Source: UBA3537 sp038138145 | GTDB taxonomy: Bacteria > Bacteroidota > Bacteroidia > Flavobacteriales > Flavobacteriaceae | NCBI GenBank assembly: GCA_038138145.1 | Contig: JAYQDD010000009.1 | Span: 1-64,000 of the forward strand | Direction: 5' to 3' | Length of the DNA: 64,000 nt | In this document: positions 17,502-25,648 of the stretch, piece by piece | Layout: each line of letters opens with the position of its first letter | Position numbering within the stretch: the first letter of the stretch is position 1 | Program-made: the position numbers and the translations under genes | The notes under the pieces: generated by a model | Told to the model about the DNA's origin: nothing | Database searches by the model: none | Seen by the model: the letters and a program-made list of their open reading frames with translations, nothing else

Positions 17502-17531
17502 CTAAAGTAGATATTTTTTAGTCAAAACAAA
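17502..17531 (-). promoter_or_regulatory. Promoter of the leader-pheA operon
   Basis: On the minus strand TTTG (17528-17531), an 18-nt spacer and TACTTTAG (17502-17509) fit the phylum -33/-7 pattern. A start near 17495 gives an A-rich leader of about a dozen bases before the GTG of the leader peptide. Confidence 0.65.
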
Positions 17532-17642
17532 ATTCAAACTTATTTTTTTTAAAATTTACAGTCAATTTTCATTGATTTTGAAAAAAATCAACTTAAAATT
17601 GAGAAATATATAACGTTTTGCGCTATTTCTGAAGTGTTTTCA

Positions 17643-18392
17643 TCAGTCTAAAAAGATAAGTGATCCCGTGTAAAGTTGAGTTACGTCTACAATGGGCGGC
17701 GTATGCACGGAAATTAAGTTGCCAATACCTCGTAATTCTCCACTTAGCGATTGTATTGGGTGTACTCTAATATCATGACTACTCCGATGAGAAACCGTGA
17801 CGTTCTGCGCAATTAGATGATCACCAAAAAACGCTGTGGTTCCTGAATAAAAACCAACAAAAAGGGTTTCGGTATGTCCAGAAATAAAAAACTGAGACAG
17901 ATTGTTGGATACGATACTTAAGCTTTGATTGTTGACTTCTAAATTAAAATCTCCCAAACTGATTTGATCTTGGTTAAAATTTTCTGATACTAATTTTAAA
18001 TTAGGAAAATTCAGTAAACTTGACGACTTAATGGTGTGCTGGGTATTGCTGCGTATTTGGTAAAGACTTGGAGTAGTTATTGTAATTTTTGTGGGTTGAT
18101 AACTACGTAACCAGTTGCATTGGTTATTGTCTGTTAGAGTGAGTAATCCTTCATTTATTGTAAAATTCACATCTGAAATTAGGTATTCTCCTGCCTCAAT
18201 TTTGATATGGTAATTTGACCCTTCTTGTATGGTTAATTCAATGTTTTCATTAACTAAAATTTGATCAAAGGCATCAAGATGGTGTTCAACAAAAATGCGG
18301 CTACCGCCTTTTTGAATGCAATCGGGGGCATGGTCTTTGGCGCAGGACAAAAGAATAAAAGCAATACTAATTAAACCTAATTTTTTTCTCAT
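17643..18392 (-). CDS. Lipoprotein with head-GIN (DUF2807) domain
   Basis: The 249-residue protein has a lipoprotein signal MRKKLGLISIAFILLSCAKD (lipobox Cys 17). The rest is a right-handed beta-helix-like run of short strands, beginning with FDQILVNENIELTIQEGSNYHIKIEAG. That is the hallmark of the putative auto-transporter adhesin head-GIN domain of Bacteroidota envelope proteins, where residues such as E-L-T-I-x-x-G recur. Biological role unknown. Its ATG overlaps the stop of the PagL-like gene by 4 bp, so both are made from one mRNA. An AT-rich stem-loop (17572-17591) lies downstream but lacks a T-run. Confidence 0.75.
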   Translation of the reverse strand: MRKKLGLISIAFILLSCAKDHAPDCIQKGGSRIFVEHHLDAFDQILVNENIELTIQEGSNYHIKIEAGEYLISDVNFTINEGLLTLTDNNQCNWLRSYQPTKITITTPSLYQIRSNTQHTIKSSSLLNFPNLKLVSENFNQDQISLGDFNLEVNNQSLSIVSNNLSQFFISGHTETLFVGFYSGTTAFFGDHLIAQNVTVSHRSSHDIRVHPIQSLSGELRGIGNLISVHTPPIVDVTQLYTGSLIFLD

Positions 18393-19486
18393 AATCTAAA
18401 TCCTATACCAAATTCAAGTGCTTCGGCTTTTGCTGCATGTGATTTCAAAGTGACGCCAACAAACCAGCGATTCGTGATATAATGTTTCATACCGATACGG
18501 TTGTATACATTTCCTTCATAATCAAAAGGAGCGTAAATATAGTACCCCAATTGCGTCTGCAATGAAAATCGCCCGAATAACAATTCATGGCCTAAATAAA
18601 TTCCTATGCGTTTGTAATCCAAATCATTGCTGATTTGATTTTCTGGAAAAGCCACACTTTGATAATAAATATATTCTTTAAGAAATTTGGAATTAAAATA
18701 CTCAGCCCCAAACAAAATTAAACTCTTTTCTGAGAGTCGCTTTTCTGCAAATGCAGAAAGTATATAAAATGGGAATTGCGGACTCCCAACCACATCACTT
18801 TGATTAATGCCTGTTTTAAACACAAAACCATAACGTATTCGAGGGTCAATTTCTGTTGGTGCTTTTTGGTTGTTTTTTTCAGCCTGAGCTATTCCCTCCA
18901 GAGTAGTGGTTAGACCAAAATTGAGCGCTACAGTGTTGATGCTTGTATTTGGTGCTTTTATGCTTGCGTTGGACAAATGCAATAAGGTTAAACCCGCCTG
19001 AATTCCTATAGGGCCGAACAATTGAGGGCGTGTATAATTGAGCATTAAGTAAGTTCCACTTAATATATGAGATCCAAAAGCGATATTTTTAGGATTTTCA
19101 TACTTATCGTAGGGATTTGTTACATATGAAACCCCTTGAGCTACACGCAACATCAGGCGTCGTTTTAGAAAATAAAAGTTATAATGTGCATGCAATCCAT
19201 ACGCATTCCCCAAAGTTTCATTGTTAAAATTCTGCGCACTGAAGGACACACCAAATTCAGGATAATTATAGCGCTGATGCCATACCTTATCGCCAGAAAC
19301 ACACTTGTTCCAACCCAAAATCAAACCATTGGGGTGCTCTTGAATCAAATGGCTAATGTTATCGTTATGACGTGCGATATTTCCTGTATAGACATTTAAA
19401 TCTATGTAACTAAAGGAATTGTGTTCTTGGGCATGGCTCAAAAACAGCAACCCAAAAAATATATATGTAAGCGCGTATTTTAGCAT
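18389..19486 (-). CDS. Acyloxyacyl hydrolase / PagL-like lipid A deacylase
   Basis: The 365-residue protein has a signal peptide (MLKYALTYIFFGLLFLSHAQ) followed by an outer-membrane barrel. The stretch GLTLLHLSNASIKAPN carries the His-x-Ser pair that in PagL removes the 3-O-acyl chain of lipid A. The N-terminal half also shows the NAYGLHAHYNFYF and GSHILSGTYLML strands seen in Bacteroidota members annotated as acyloxyacyl hydrolases. It is longer than Pseudomonas PagL (~150 residues) by an N-terminal and a C-terminal barrel segment. Coupled to the GIN-domain lipoprotein downstream; the pair may act in envelope remodelling (inference). Confidence 0.7.
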   Translation of the reverse strand: MLKYALTYIFFGLLFLSHAQEHNSFSYIDLNVYTGNIARHNDNISHLIQEHPNGLILGWNKCVSGDKVWHQRYNYPEFGVSFSAQNFNNETLGNAYGLHAHYNFYFLKRRLMLRVAQGVSYVTNPYDKYENPKNIAFGSHILSGTYLMLNYTRPQLFGPIGIQAGLTLLHLSNASIKAPNTSINTVALNFGLTTTLEGIAQAEKNNQKAPTEIDPRIRYGFVFKTGINQSDVVGSPQFPFYILSAFAEKRLSEKSLILFGAEYFNSKFLKEYIYYQSVAFPENQISNDLDYKRIGIYLGHELLFGRFSLQTQLGYYIYAPFDYEGNVYNRIGMKHYITNRWFVGVTLKSHAAKAEALEFGIGFRL

Positions 19487-19569
19487 ATCAAATGTGCCGT
19501 AAATCTAATTAAATATCATTGTTAAATTATATAAGCGGATGAAAGATTTTTTTTTTGCATTATTATCTC

Positions 19570-19577
19570 TAAATTTG
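19570..19577 (+). promoter_or_regulatory. -7 element of the metK promoter
   Basis: TAAATTTG is a perfect TAnnTTTG. A T-rich stretch ending TTTTG lies 12 bp upstream, closer than the usual ~19, so the -33 is uncertain. A start near 19584 places the SAM-II-like element at the very 5' end of the transcript. Confidence 0.6.
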
Positions 19578-19590
19578 TCCCATTATATAA

Positions 19591-19641
19591 CGAGGATAAA
19601 TTTGATCTGATTGCAACCTCATAAAAAAAAGCTAAAGCAGT
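19591..19641 (+). ncRNA. SAM-II (SAM-alpha)-like riboswitch aptamer upstream of metK
   Basis: The layout matches the SAM-II pseudoknot: P1 GAGG (19592-19595) with CCTC (19617-19620); a loop containing ATTTGATCTGATTGCA (19600-19615), close to the conserved ATTTgAnCnGnTTGCA; an A-rich linker ATAAAAAAAA (19621-19630); and the conserved GCTAAAG (19631-19637). CTG (19607-19609) can pair with CAG (19638-19640) as the second pseudoknot stem, which is weak. Position before S-adenosylmethionine synthetase fits SAM sensing. SAM-II is best known from Alphaproteobacteria. I assign it from memory of the consensus; a covariance-model search would decide. Confidence 0.65.
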
Positions 19642-19673
19642 ACCAATCCCTTTAGCTTGTTGCCCATTTTTTT
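19629..19673 (+). promoter_or_regulatory. Candidate expression-platform hairpin between the aptamer and metK
   Basis: AAGCTAAAG (19629-19637) and CTTTAGCTT (19650-19658) form a perfect 9-bp stem with a 12-nt loop, followed 8 nt later by seven T (19667-19673). The 5' arm is the conserved aptamer strand GCTAAAG, so hairpin and ligand-bound pseudoknot exclude each other. The octamer CCTCATAA, which contains the P1 3' strand, recurs at 19674-19681 and offers a second alternative partner for GAGG. Confidence 0.55.
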
Positions 19674-19691
19674 CCTCATAACTATTTGATT

Positions 19692-20948
19692 ATGAGTTAT
19701 TTATTTACATCCGAAAGTGTCTCCGAGGGACATCCTGATAAAGTTGCAGACCAAATCAGTGATGCAATTATTGACCATTTTTTGGCTTTTGACCCACAAT
19801 CCAAAGTGGCTTGTGAAACCTTGGTCACCACAGGACAAGTCATTTTGGCAGGAGAAGTCAAATCTAAAACCTATTTAGATGTACAAAAAATTGCCCGAGA
19901 TACCATCAACAAGATTGGGTATACCAAAGGCGAGTATATGTTTGATGGCAATTCTTGTGGCGTACTTTCTGCCATTCATGAGCAATCGGACGATATCAAT
20001 AGAGGGGTAGACAAAGAAACTCCTGAAGCTCAAGGCGCTGGCGACCAAGGCATGATGTTTGGCTATGCCACCAACGAAACCGAAAACTATATGCCGTTGG
20101 CTTTGGAACTTTCGCATCATTTGCTTAAAGAACTTGCAGTCCTTCGTCGTGAACATAAAGACATCACCTACCTCCGCCCCGACTCTAAAAGTCAAGTCAC
20201 TATTGAATATAGCGACGACAATATACCATTGCGCATTGATTCTATCGTACTTTCAACCCAGCACGACGATTTTTCGGAGGATGAAAAAGAAATGCTTGAT
20301 ACTATTAAAAAAGATATTAAAACGATTTTGATTCCTCGTGTACTTTCAAAATTGCCACAAAAGATTCAAAATCTTTTTAACGATGATATAACCTATCATA
20401 TCAATCCTACCGGGAAATTTGTAATCGGTGGCCCTCACGGCGATACCGGACTCACAGGACGCAAAATTGTGGTCGACACTTATGGCGGAAAAGGTGCTCA
20501 TGGTGGTGGTGCATTTTCAGGCAAAGACCCCAGTAAAGTAGATCGATCCGCGGCCTATGCCATGCGTCATATTGCCAAAAATATGGTGGCCGCTGGGGTG
20601 TGCTCGGAAATTTTGGTACAGGTAAGTTACGCTATTGGCGTCGCCGAACCTGTGGGGGTTTTTGTAAATACCTATGGTACGGCCAATGTAGACCTCAGCG
20701 ATGGCGCTATTGCACAAAAGATTACAGCACTTTTTGACTTGCGCCCAGCGGCCATTGAACAACGTCTAAAACTTCGTATGCCAATGTACAGCGAAACTGC
20801 TGCTTATGGTCATATGGGACGTACAAACGAAACTGTAGAAAAGGTATTTTACCTACCCAATGGCGAAAAACGGGTTTTGGATGTAGAACTTTTTACTTGG
20901 GAAAAACTGGATTATACAGAAGCAATTAAAACGGCTTTTCAACTTTAA
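19692..20948 (+). CDS. metK: S-adenosylmethionine synthetase
   Basis: MetK makes SAM from methionine and ATP, the methyl donor used by rlmN and queA in this window among many others. From the ATG at 19692 (MSYLFTSESVSEGHPDKV) the 418-residue protein has all signature blocks: GHPDKVADQISDAI, GEVKSKTYLDV, the ATP-binding GAGDQGMMFGYA, FVIGGPHGDTGLTGRK and the P-loop-like GGGAFSGKDPSKVDRSAAY. An in-frame TTG two codons earlier is ignored. Preceded by a SAM-II-like element and followed by a strong bidirectional terminator, so it is a single-gene unit, probably feedback regulated. Confidence 0.97.
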   Translation: MSYLFTSESVSEGHPDKVADQISDAIIDHFLAFDPQSKVACETLVTTGQVILAGEVKSKTYLDVQKIARDTINKIGYTKGEYMFDGNSCGVLSAIHEQSDDINRGVDKETPEAQGAGDQGMMFGYATNETENYMPLALELSHHLLKELAVLRREHKDITYLRPDSKSQVTIEYSDDNIPLRIDSIVLSTQHDDFSEDEKEMLDTIKKDIKTILIPRVLSKLPQKIQNLFNDDITYHINPTGKFVIGGPHGDTGLTGRKIVVDTYGGKGAHGGGAFSGKDPSKVDRSAAYAMRHIAKNMVAAGVCSEILVQVSYAIGVAEPVGVFVNTYGTANVDLSDGAIAQKITALFDLRPAAIEQRLKLRMPMYSETAAYGHMGRTNETVEKVFYLPNGEKRVLDVELFTWEKLDYTEAIKTAFQL

Positions 20949-20970
20949 AAACAACAGCACTTTTTGATAT

Positions 20971-21001
20971 AAAAAATGCCACGCTTTGCGTGGCATTTTT
21001 T
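20971..21001. terminator. Bidirectional terminator between metK and the receptor gene
   Basis: A6-TGCCACGC-TTT-GCGTGGCA-T6 forms a strong stem with A/T tails on both sides, 22 bp after metK and 20 bp after the convergent beta-barrel gene, so it can stop transcripts from either direction. Confidence 0.93.
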
Positions 21002-21021
21002 ATTTTAAGATAGTTTCAATT

Positions 21022-23733
21022 TTATAACTCATAGCGTACCCTAAACGTGATAAATCGGGGTTGAATAAAATATTCCGTTGCACTTACAGAAACCGTCCCC
21101 GCACTACTTTGGCTTTGCGCTCGGGTGTCCAATAAGTTTGTTGCTTTAATTTCATATTCAAACTTTGCATCTTCATCTTTTCTGTAGGACAATGAAGCAT
21201 TCCAAAATTCAAAGGTGTTAATCGTACCATTTTCATCACTAAAATCATTATAAGAATAATCCGTTCTAAATGTGAAGGATTTTAAAAACAAAGCGTCCAA
21301 TTCTACTGTTGGACTTTTGGTAAAAAACTTGGTGCTGTTTTCTCCCAAATTGTTGTCTTGTATAGAATAACGATAGCTTAAATCTAAGTTGGGTGCGGTA
21401 CGGAAATTGGTACGCACTTGCGCACGATAAGTTTGCGAAAAATTCTCATTAATCGATCGTCTATTTTGAATAAATTGATTGAATTTTGAATAGTTAAAAT
21501 TCGCACGAATTGTTCCACGAATTTTACCAAATGTGCGTTGAAAACGTCCATTTGCAGAAAGACTTTCATCGGCAAATGGGGAGTTAAATGGCGTTGAAAC
21601 ACGAATCACGCTTCCAGGTTGGAATATAGATTCTGTTCGAATATTATCAATGCTTTTATTGTAGTTTATACTCGCAAATACATTGGTATAATTGAACATA
21701 TTAAAACTATAATAAAATAAATTCACATTGTGCGACAGTGCATTTTCTAGAGCTGGATTTCCAGAAAACAACGCATTGTAGTTATTAAGCACCAAACCGC
21801 TAGCAAAATTGGATACATCAGTAAATTGTGTTTGCATGCTGTACGTTAGATTTAGGGTTTCACTCTTTTTGAGTTGAACAATGACATTCAAATCTGGCAA
21901 AAATCTAAAGAAATTATCTGTTGTTCTTTGACCAAACTGCGTATTATTGACATTGTACAAATGCGCTGAAACACCTGGTGTAATCGTAAAAATTCCTGTT
22001 TTGAGGCGATAGTGAAGGCCTAAATAAATATCAGAAAAATTATAATCAATGGCATTGACATCCAGTCCATCATTAATTGTAGGAGTGGTATTTAGCTGAG
22101 AATTATCATCTAAAAATTGAAAAATATTAGAATCAAACTTTTGATGACTCAAAATCGTCCCCAAAGTAAAGTTGATGTTGCTTTTCTTATTCAAAATATT
22201 CCAATAGTCCAATTTGGCATCCAACTGGTTGGATTTGACACGTTTTTCTTGAGCTAAATTATAATTACTTTGGGTATCATCCAGGCCTAAATTAGCCGCT
22301 GTACTGTCATAATTTAATTTGTCCTCCAAAATTGCATTATAGAACGGATCTTCATCTTTAATCACATGTTGCGCTTCGAGGGCGAAAATGTTATTTTCAT
22401 CCAATGTATAGTAGTAATTCAAATTCTGATTTACATTGTAGGGTGTCGTTTCTTCTAATTGGTCAATATTGTTGTTAATGGATGAGAAAAAGCGTTGATC
22501 TTGTTCACTTTTGGACATCTGCCCAAAGATTTCATATTCCAATTGATTGTTTGCATCAGGTTGATATTTGGTAGATAATTTCAGCATCCCCAAATTGTTT
22601 TCTTGTACTGTATTACTTTCCGTTCTTTCATCAGGAATGCCCAGATCTGGATTGGTATATTGAATGGATCGATTTTCTTGCAATTCATTCCTACTGTTAG
22701 AAAAAATGGCAAATCCACCCAAATCCAGTGTTTTATTTGGCGACCAACTAAAATTTGTAGCACCAAATTTTGTATTGATATCTTTTGCACGTTCATTTTG
22801 AAGGGTTAAAAATCCAATATCGTTGCTCCCTAAATTGATATTTGTTCCACTACTCAAGCTTGGTCTTTTGAACCCTCCAGTGAAATTGAAATAGTCTCTT
22901 CGACTAAAAGCAACTTCACCGATATTGTTTAAATCACCAATAAAATTAATACTATAATCTGGACTGTAATAAAATAGTTTTGGTTGTGCCAAATACAGCG
23001 TTTTGTTGTCGGAATCACCTGCTCCAGCGGTTACATTTCCAAACCAAAAATTCTTTTTCCCTTCTTTCAATTTAATGTTGATGGCAACATTATTTTGATT
23101 ATTGGTTACACCCCCAAGCTGACGCACTTCAGAATAGTTTTTTAACACCTGTACTTTATCTACCGCATTTGAGGGGATATTTTTGGTCGCTAATTTTGTG
23201 TCACCATCAAAAAAATCTTTTCCCTCGACCATAAGTTTAGAAACCACCTTGCCTTCGACCTCAACTTGACCATCGTCATTGATTTCTACGCCCGGTAAAT
23301 TTTCTAAAACATCTTCTAATTTTCGCTCGGTACCTTTATTGAAAGAATCGGCGTTATACACCAATGTATCGCCACTAATGGTCACAGGCATTTCGTAGGT
23401 CAACTCCACTTCTTCTAGCGCATTATCTTCTTGTAGTGTGAAATTTTGAACAGCGTTAGAATCTCCAGTTTCAATAACTTGAGTCATGGATTTCATGCCT
23501 ATATAACTCACTTGAATTGAATACGCTGTGTTCTTTTTCAAATCCAATCGGTATTTTCCTTCATCATTTGTTATACCGTAAGAATCCAAAGCACTTGTTG
23601 CTTTGTTTATGGCAATGATATTGGCTAATTCTAAGGGATTTCCTAGTGAATCTTTAACTTTCCCTTCAAGTTTTACTTGAGAAAAAGATAGTCCACAAAA
23701 AAATAATATAAGGGTACTTAAATAATATTTCAT
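21022..23733 (-). CDS. Outer-membrane beta-barrel protein, TonB-receptor-like (CarboxypepD_reg N-terminus)
   Basis: The 903-residue protein has signal peptide MKYYLSTLILFFCGLSFS and then a carboxypeptidase-regulatory-like domain (~20-105: LEGKVKDSLGNPLELANI, SYGITNDEGKYRLDL). A plug-like segment follows (~125-215: LEDVLENLPGVEINDDGQ, VEGKDFFDG), then the barrel to the C-terminus (FITFRVRYEL). It belongs to the outer-membrane beta-barrel family found next to GLPGLI genes, without an obvious TonB box. It is preceded by two GLPGLI-family genes on the same strand (27 bp to the nearer), suggesting a functional unit at the outer membrane. Ligand unknown. Confidence 0.82.
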   Translation of the reverse strand: MKYYLSTLILFFCGLSFSQVKLEGKVKDSLGNPLELANIIAINKATSALDSYGITNDEGKYRLDLKKNTAYSIQVSYIGMKSMTQVIETGDSNAVQNFTLQEDNALEEVELTYEMPVTISGDTLVYNADSFNKGTERKLEDVLENLPGVEINDDGQVEVEGKVVSKLMVEGKDFFDGDTKLATKNIPSNAVDKVQVLKNYSEVRQLGGVTNNQNNVAINIKLKEGKKNFWFGNVTAGAGDSDNKTLYLAQPKLFYYSPDYSINFIGDLNNIGEVAFSRRDYFNFTGGFKRPSLSSGTNINLGSNDIGFLTLQNERAKDINTKFGATNFSWSPNKTLDLGGFAIFSNSRNELQENRSIQYTNPDLGIPDERTESNTVQENNLGMLKLSTKYQPDANNQLEYEIFGQMSKSEQDQRFFSSINNNIDQLEETTPYNVNQNLNYYYTLDENNIFALEAQHVIKDEDPFYNAILEDKLNYDSTAANLGLDDTQSNYNLAQEKRVKSNQLDAKLDYWNILNKKSNINFTLGTILSHQKFDSNIFQFLDDNSQLNTTPTINDGLDVNAIDYNFSDIYLGLHYRLKTGIFTITPGVSAHLYNVNNTQFGQRTTDNFFRFLPDLNVIVQLKKSETLNLTYSMQTQFTDVSNFASGLVLNNYNALFSGNPALENALSHNVNLFYYSFNMFNYTNVFASINYNKSIDNIRTESIFQPGSVIRVSTPFNSPFADESLSANGRFQRTFGKIRGTIRANFNYSKFNQFIQNRRSINENFSQTYRAQVRTNFRTAPNLDLSYRYSIQDNNLGENSTKFFTKSPTVELDALFLKSFTFRTDYSYNDFSDENGTINTFEFWNASLSYRKDEDAKFEYEIKATNLLDTRAQSQSSAGTVSVSATEYFIQPRFITFRVRYEL

Positions 23734-23760
23734 TACTTTAATTTAGATGTAAATTGGTAA

Positions 23761-24647
23761 TTAGTTTCGTCTTTTGGATCCGCGACCACGATACATTTCA
23801 CGCATCTCTTTCATTTTCTGCTTTACGGTTGCATTGTAGTCTGCACGGGAGATGACTTTGCCTTTTTCAGGGGCTTGAATTTCAATTTTTTGTTGAGGAT
23901 TTATGGTAATTTTATTACACAAAATCGTAGTTCTGTCTGCGTTGACTTCAAGAATTAAACCAGGTAATCCCCAAAATTCTCCAGGCCCTTGATTTACAGG
24001 AATTTGAGGTGTATACCATGCTGTAACTTCGATGGTTTTTGGAACTTCAATTTCATCAGAAACAGCGGATGATTTTGTATCATCCGTTTTTGTTGTTTTT
24101 TCTTCTTTTTTAGGGTTTTTTCTGCGCATACTTCGCCAATCGAATTCGTCCACAGATTTGATGGCTGTTGCTTTCATGCATAAATATTGTCCAATTTTCT
24201 TTGTTTCCGACCCAAGTTTCCATTCCAATTTTTGCAATGAATCAGTAATCAAAAATTGTCTTCCAAAAAATTCCTGATCTTGAATAAATTGTTGGGTTTT
24301 GACATTTTTGTATTGTGGTCCAGCTGAAAAACTATTGCCCCACATCCCAAAACTCTGTTGNNNNNNNNNNTTACTCCAAAACTCTTTTTCCCCGGTGCTT
24401 CCAGAACATCTTCCTCCTTGAAAATAGAAGCTTCTTTATCAAAGGTCAAGATGTAGGTTTTCTCAAACATACTGCGCATACGATCCATAATTTGTTTTTT
24501 TTGGGCTTCACTCATATTTTGACCTCCCCAACTATCCATGTCAGGACTGGTTTTAGAAATATAAGAAGCTCTTCCTTGAAAATCTTGTGCAAAGACACTC
24601 ACACTAAAGAATAAAAGGCCATGTAAAACGATACGATTAAAAGTCAT
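23761..24647 (-). CDS. GLPGLI-family periplasmic protein, interrupted by an assembly gap
   Basis: The gene starts at 24647 (signal peptide MTFNRIVLHGLLFFSVSVFAQ) and runs in one frame to KKSFGV, where ten N occur. It resumes in another frame with QQSFGMWGNSFSAGPQ and continues to 23761. The frame change is explained by the unknown gap length rather than by mutation. The C-terminal part has the family motif WGLPGLILEV preceded by AWYTPQIPV, plus the basic tail YRGRGSKRRN. It is a paralogue of the next gene (24719-25546), with matching TYILTFDKEAS and NVKTQQFI blocks. Function unknown; the family often accompanies TonB-receptor-like barrels. Confidence 0.8.
24361..24370. other. Run of ten N (assembly gap)
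   Basis: Ten undetermined bases lie inside the GLPGLI gene. The flanks both encode SFG (AGTTTTGG), so the missing piece may be a small internal repeat. True length unknown; not a biological frameshift on present evidence. Confidence 0.95.
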
Positions 24648-24667
24648 TATTGGTAATTTAAGTTTTA

Positions 24668-24675
24668 CAAATTTA
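24668..24675 (-). promoter_or_regulatory. -7 element for the GLPGLI/receptor pair
   Basis: TAAATTTG on the minus strand is a perfect -7 match, 20 bp before the GLPGLI start at 24647. No well-spaced TTG is visible upstream. Confidence 0.5.
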
Positions 24676-24718
24676 CATTTTGTTTAATACGATGGCGTTA
24701 AATTATTCACAAAAGGAA

Positions 24719-25546
24719 TTAACCGCCAATACGAATTTCAATTCCTTCTTTATCAGATCCTCTTCCCTTATACTGTTCGCTCATCTCTTCCATCTTTTTC
24801 TCCATAATATCATTGTATTCTTGCTGAGTCACTTCTTTACCTTTTTGGGGTTCTTCTATTTCTATAGTTTTTTTGGGGTTTAAAGTGATTTTACTGCATA
24901 AAATTGATAAATCGCCATCACTGATTTCTAAAATTAACCCTGGCAAACCTTGATAATCGTCTGGCCCATTACTTACGGGGATTTGAGGCGTATACCATGC
25001 TGTAACAGTTCGTGTAGTGGTTTTGGTCTCGCTTTTATTTTTCTCCTCAACAAAACTTATACGTGTTGATTCTTCAATTGCTTTTGTGTAGGTTGCTTTG
25101 AAACACGTGTAGTTTCCAATGTTTTTGGTCTCTTGATGCAAGGTCCAGCTGATCGCTTGTAAGGAATCTTTGATGATGAATTGCTTCCCAAAAGTTTCAA
25201 CTTGATTAATAAACGATTGAGTTTTGATATTTTTAAACAAAACATCCGAACCGTTTGACGCTTGTACAAACACCATACCGCCCCCTGTTGATGGTGGAGC
25301 CAAAGCTTCGTCTTCTTTATACAGCGATGTGTTTTTGTCAAAAGTTAAGATGTATGTTTTTTGGAATTGTTTTTTTAACATCTCCATAATTTGCTTTTGC
25401 ATTTCGCCTCCTCCAACTTGTGTGCTGTCAATTTTTACATCCAATTTGCGTTGCGTTTTGTAGGTCGCTACACCTTGAAAGTCCTGAGCAAATAAGGAAA
25501 ACGTAGAGCAAGTAAGTAGAAAAATAAGTCTATATATTGTATTCAC
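24719..25546 (-). CDS. GLPGLI-family periplasmic protein
   Basis: I start this at GTG 25546, which gives (M)NTIYRLIFLLTCSTFSLFAQ, a clean signal peptide. The ATG at 25615 would add 23 residues before it. The ~275-residue protein carries ATYKTQRKLDV, TYILTFDKNTSLYKED, NIKTQSFINQVETFGKQF, TAWYTPQIPVSNGPDDY and then QGLPGLILEISDG, the family-defining motif. It lacks the Lys/Arg-rich insert of its paralogue. Two copies in tandem upstream of a receptor-like barrel suggest gene duplication. Molecular function is not established. Confidence 0.82.
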   Translation of the reverse strand: MNTIYRLIFLLTCSTFSLFAQDFQGVATYKTQRKLDVKIDSTQVGGGEMQKQIMEMLKKQFQKTYILTFDKNTSLYKEDEALAPPSTGGGMVFVQASNGSDVLFKNIKTQSFINQVETFGKQFIIKDSLQAISWTLHQETKNIGNYTCFKATYTKAIEESTRISFVEEKNKSETKTTTRTVTAWYTPQIPVSNGPDDYQGLPGLILEISDGDLSILCSKITLNPKKTIEIEEPQKGKEVTQQEYNDIMEKKMEEMSEQYKGRGSDKEGIEIRIGG

Positions 25547-25648
25547 GATAAATTTAATTTGAGTATTAAATGCATTTTCAATGTATAGGACGACTGTATT
25601 GAGAAAATGTAACACTAATTAATCTTATTTTTTTGTACATTTCCAACA

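Noticed and set aside
17572..17591. TTGATTTT-GAAA-AAAATCAA hairpin as terminator of the GIN-domain gene
   Set aside because: The stem has only two G-C-type pairs and is not followed by a T-run on the minus strand; too weak to call.
24315..24614. Plus-strand open frame running across the N gap
   Set aside because: It is antisense to the GLPGLI gene, spans undetermined bases and shows no protein-like composition; a shadow frame.
23761..24647. GLPGLI gene as a frameshifted pseudogene
   Set aside because: The frame change coincides exactly with ten N of unknown true length, and both halves keep good family motifs.
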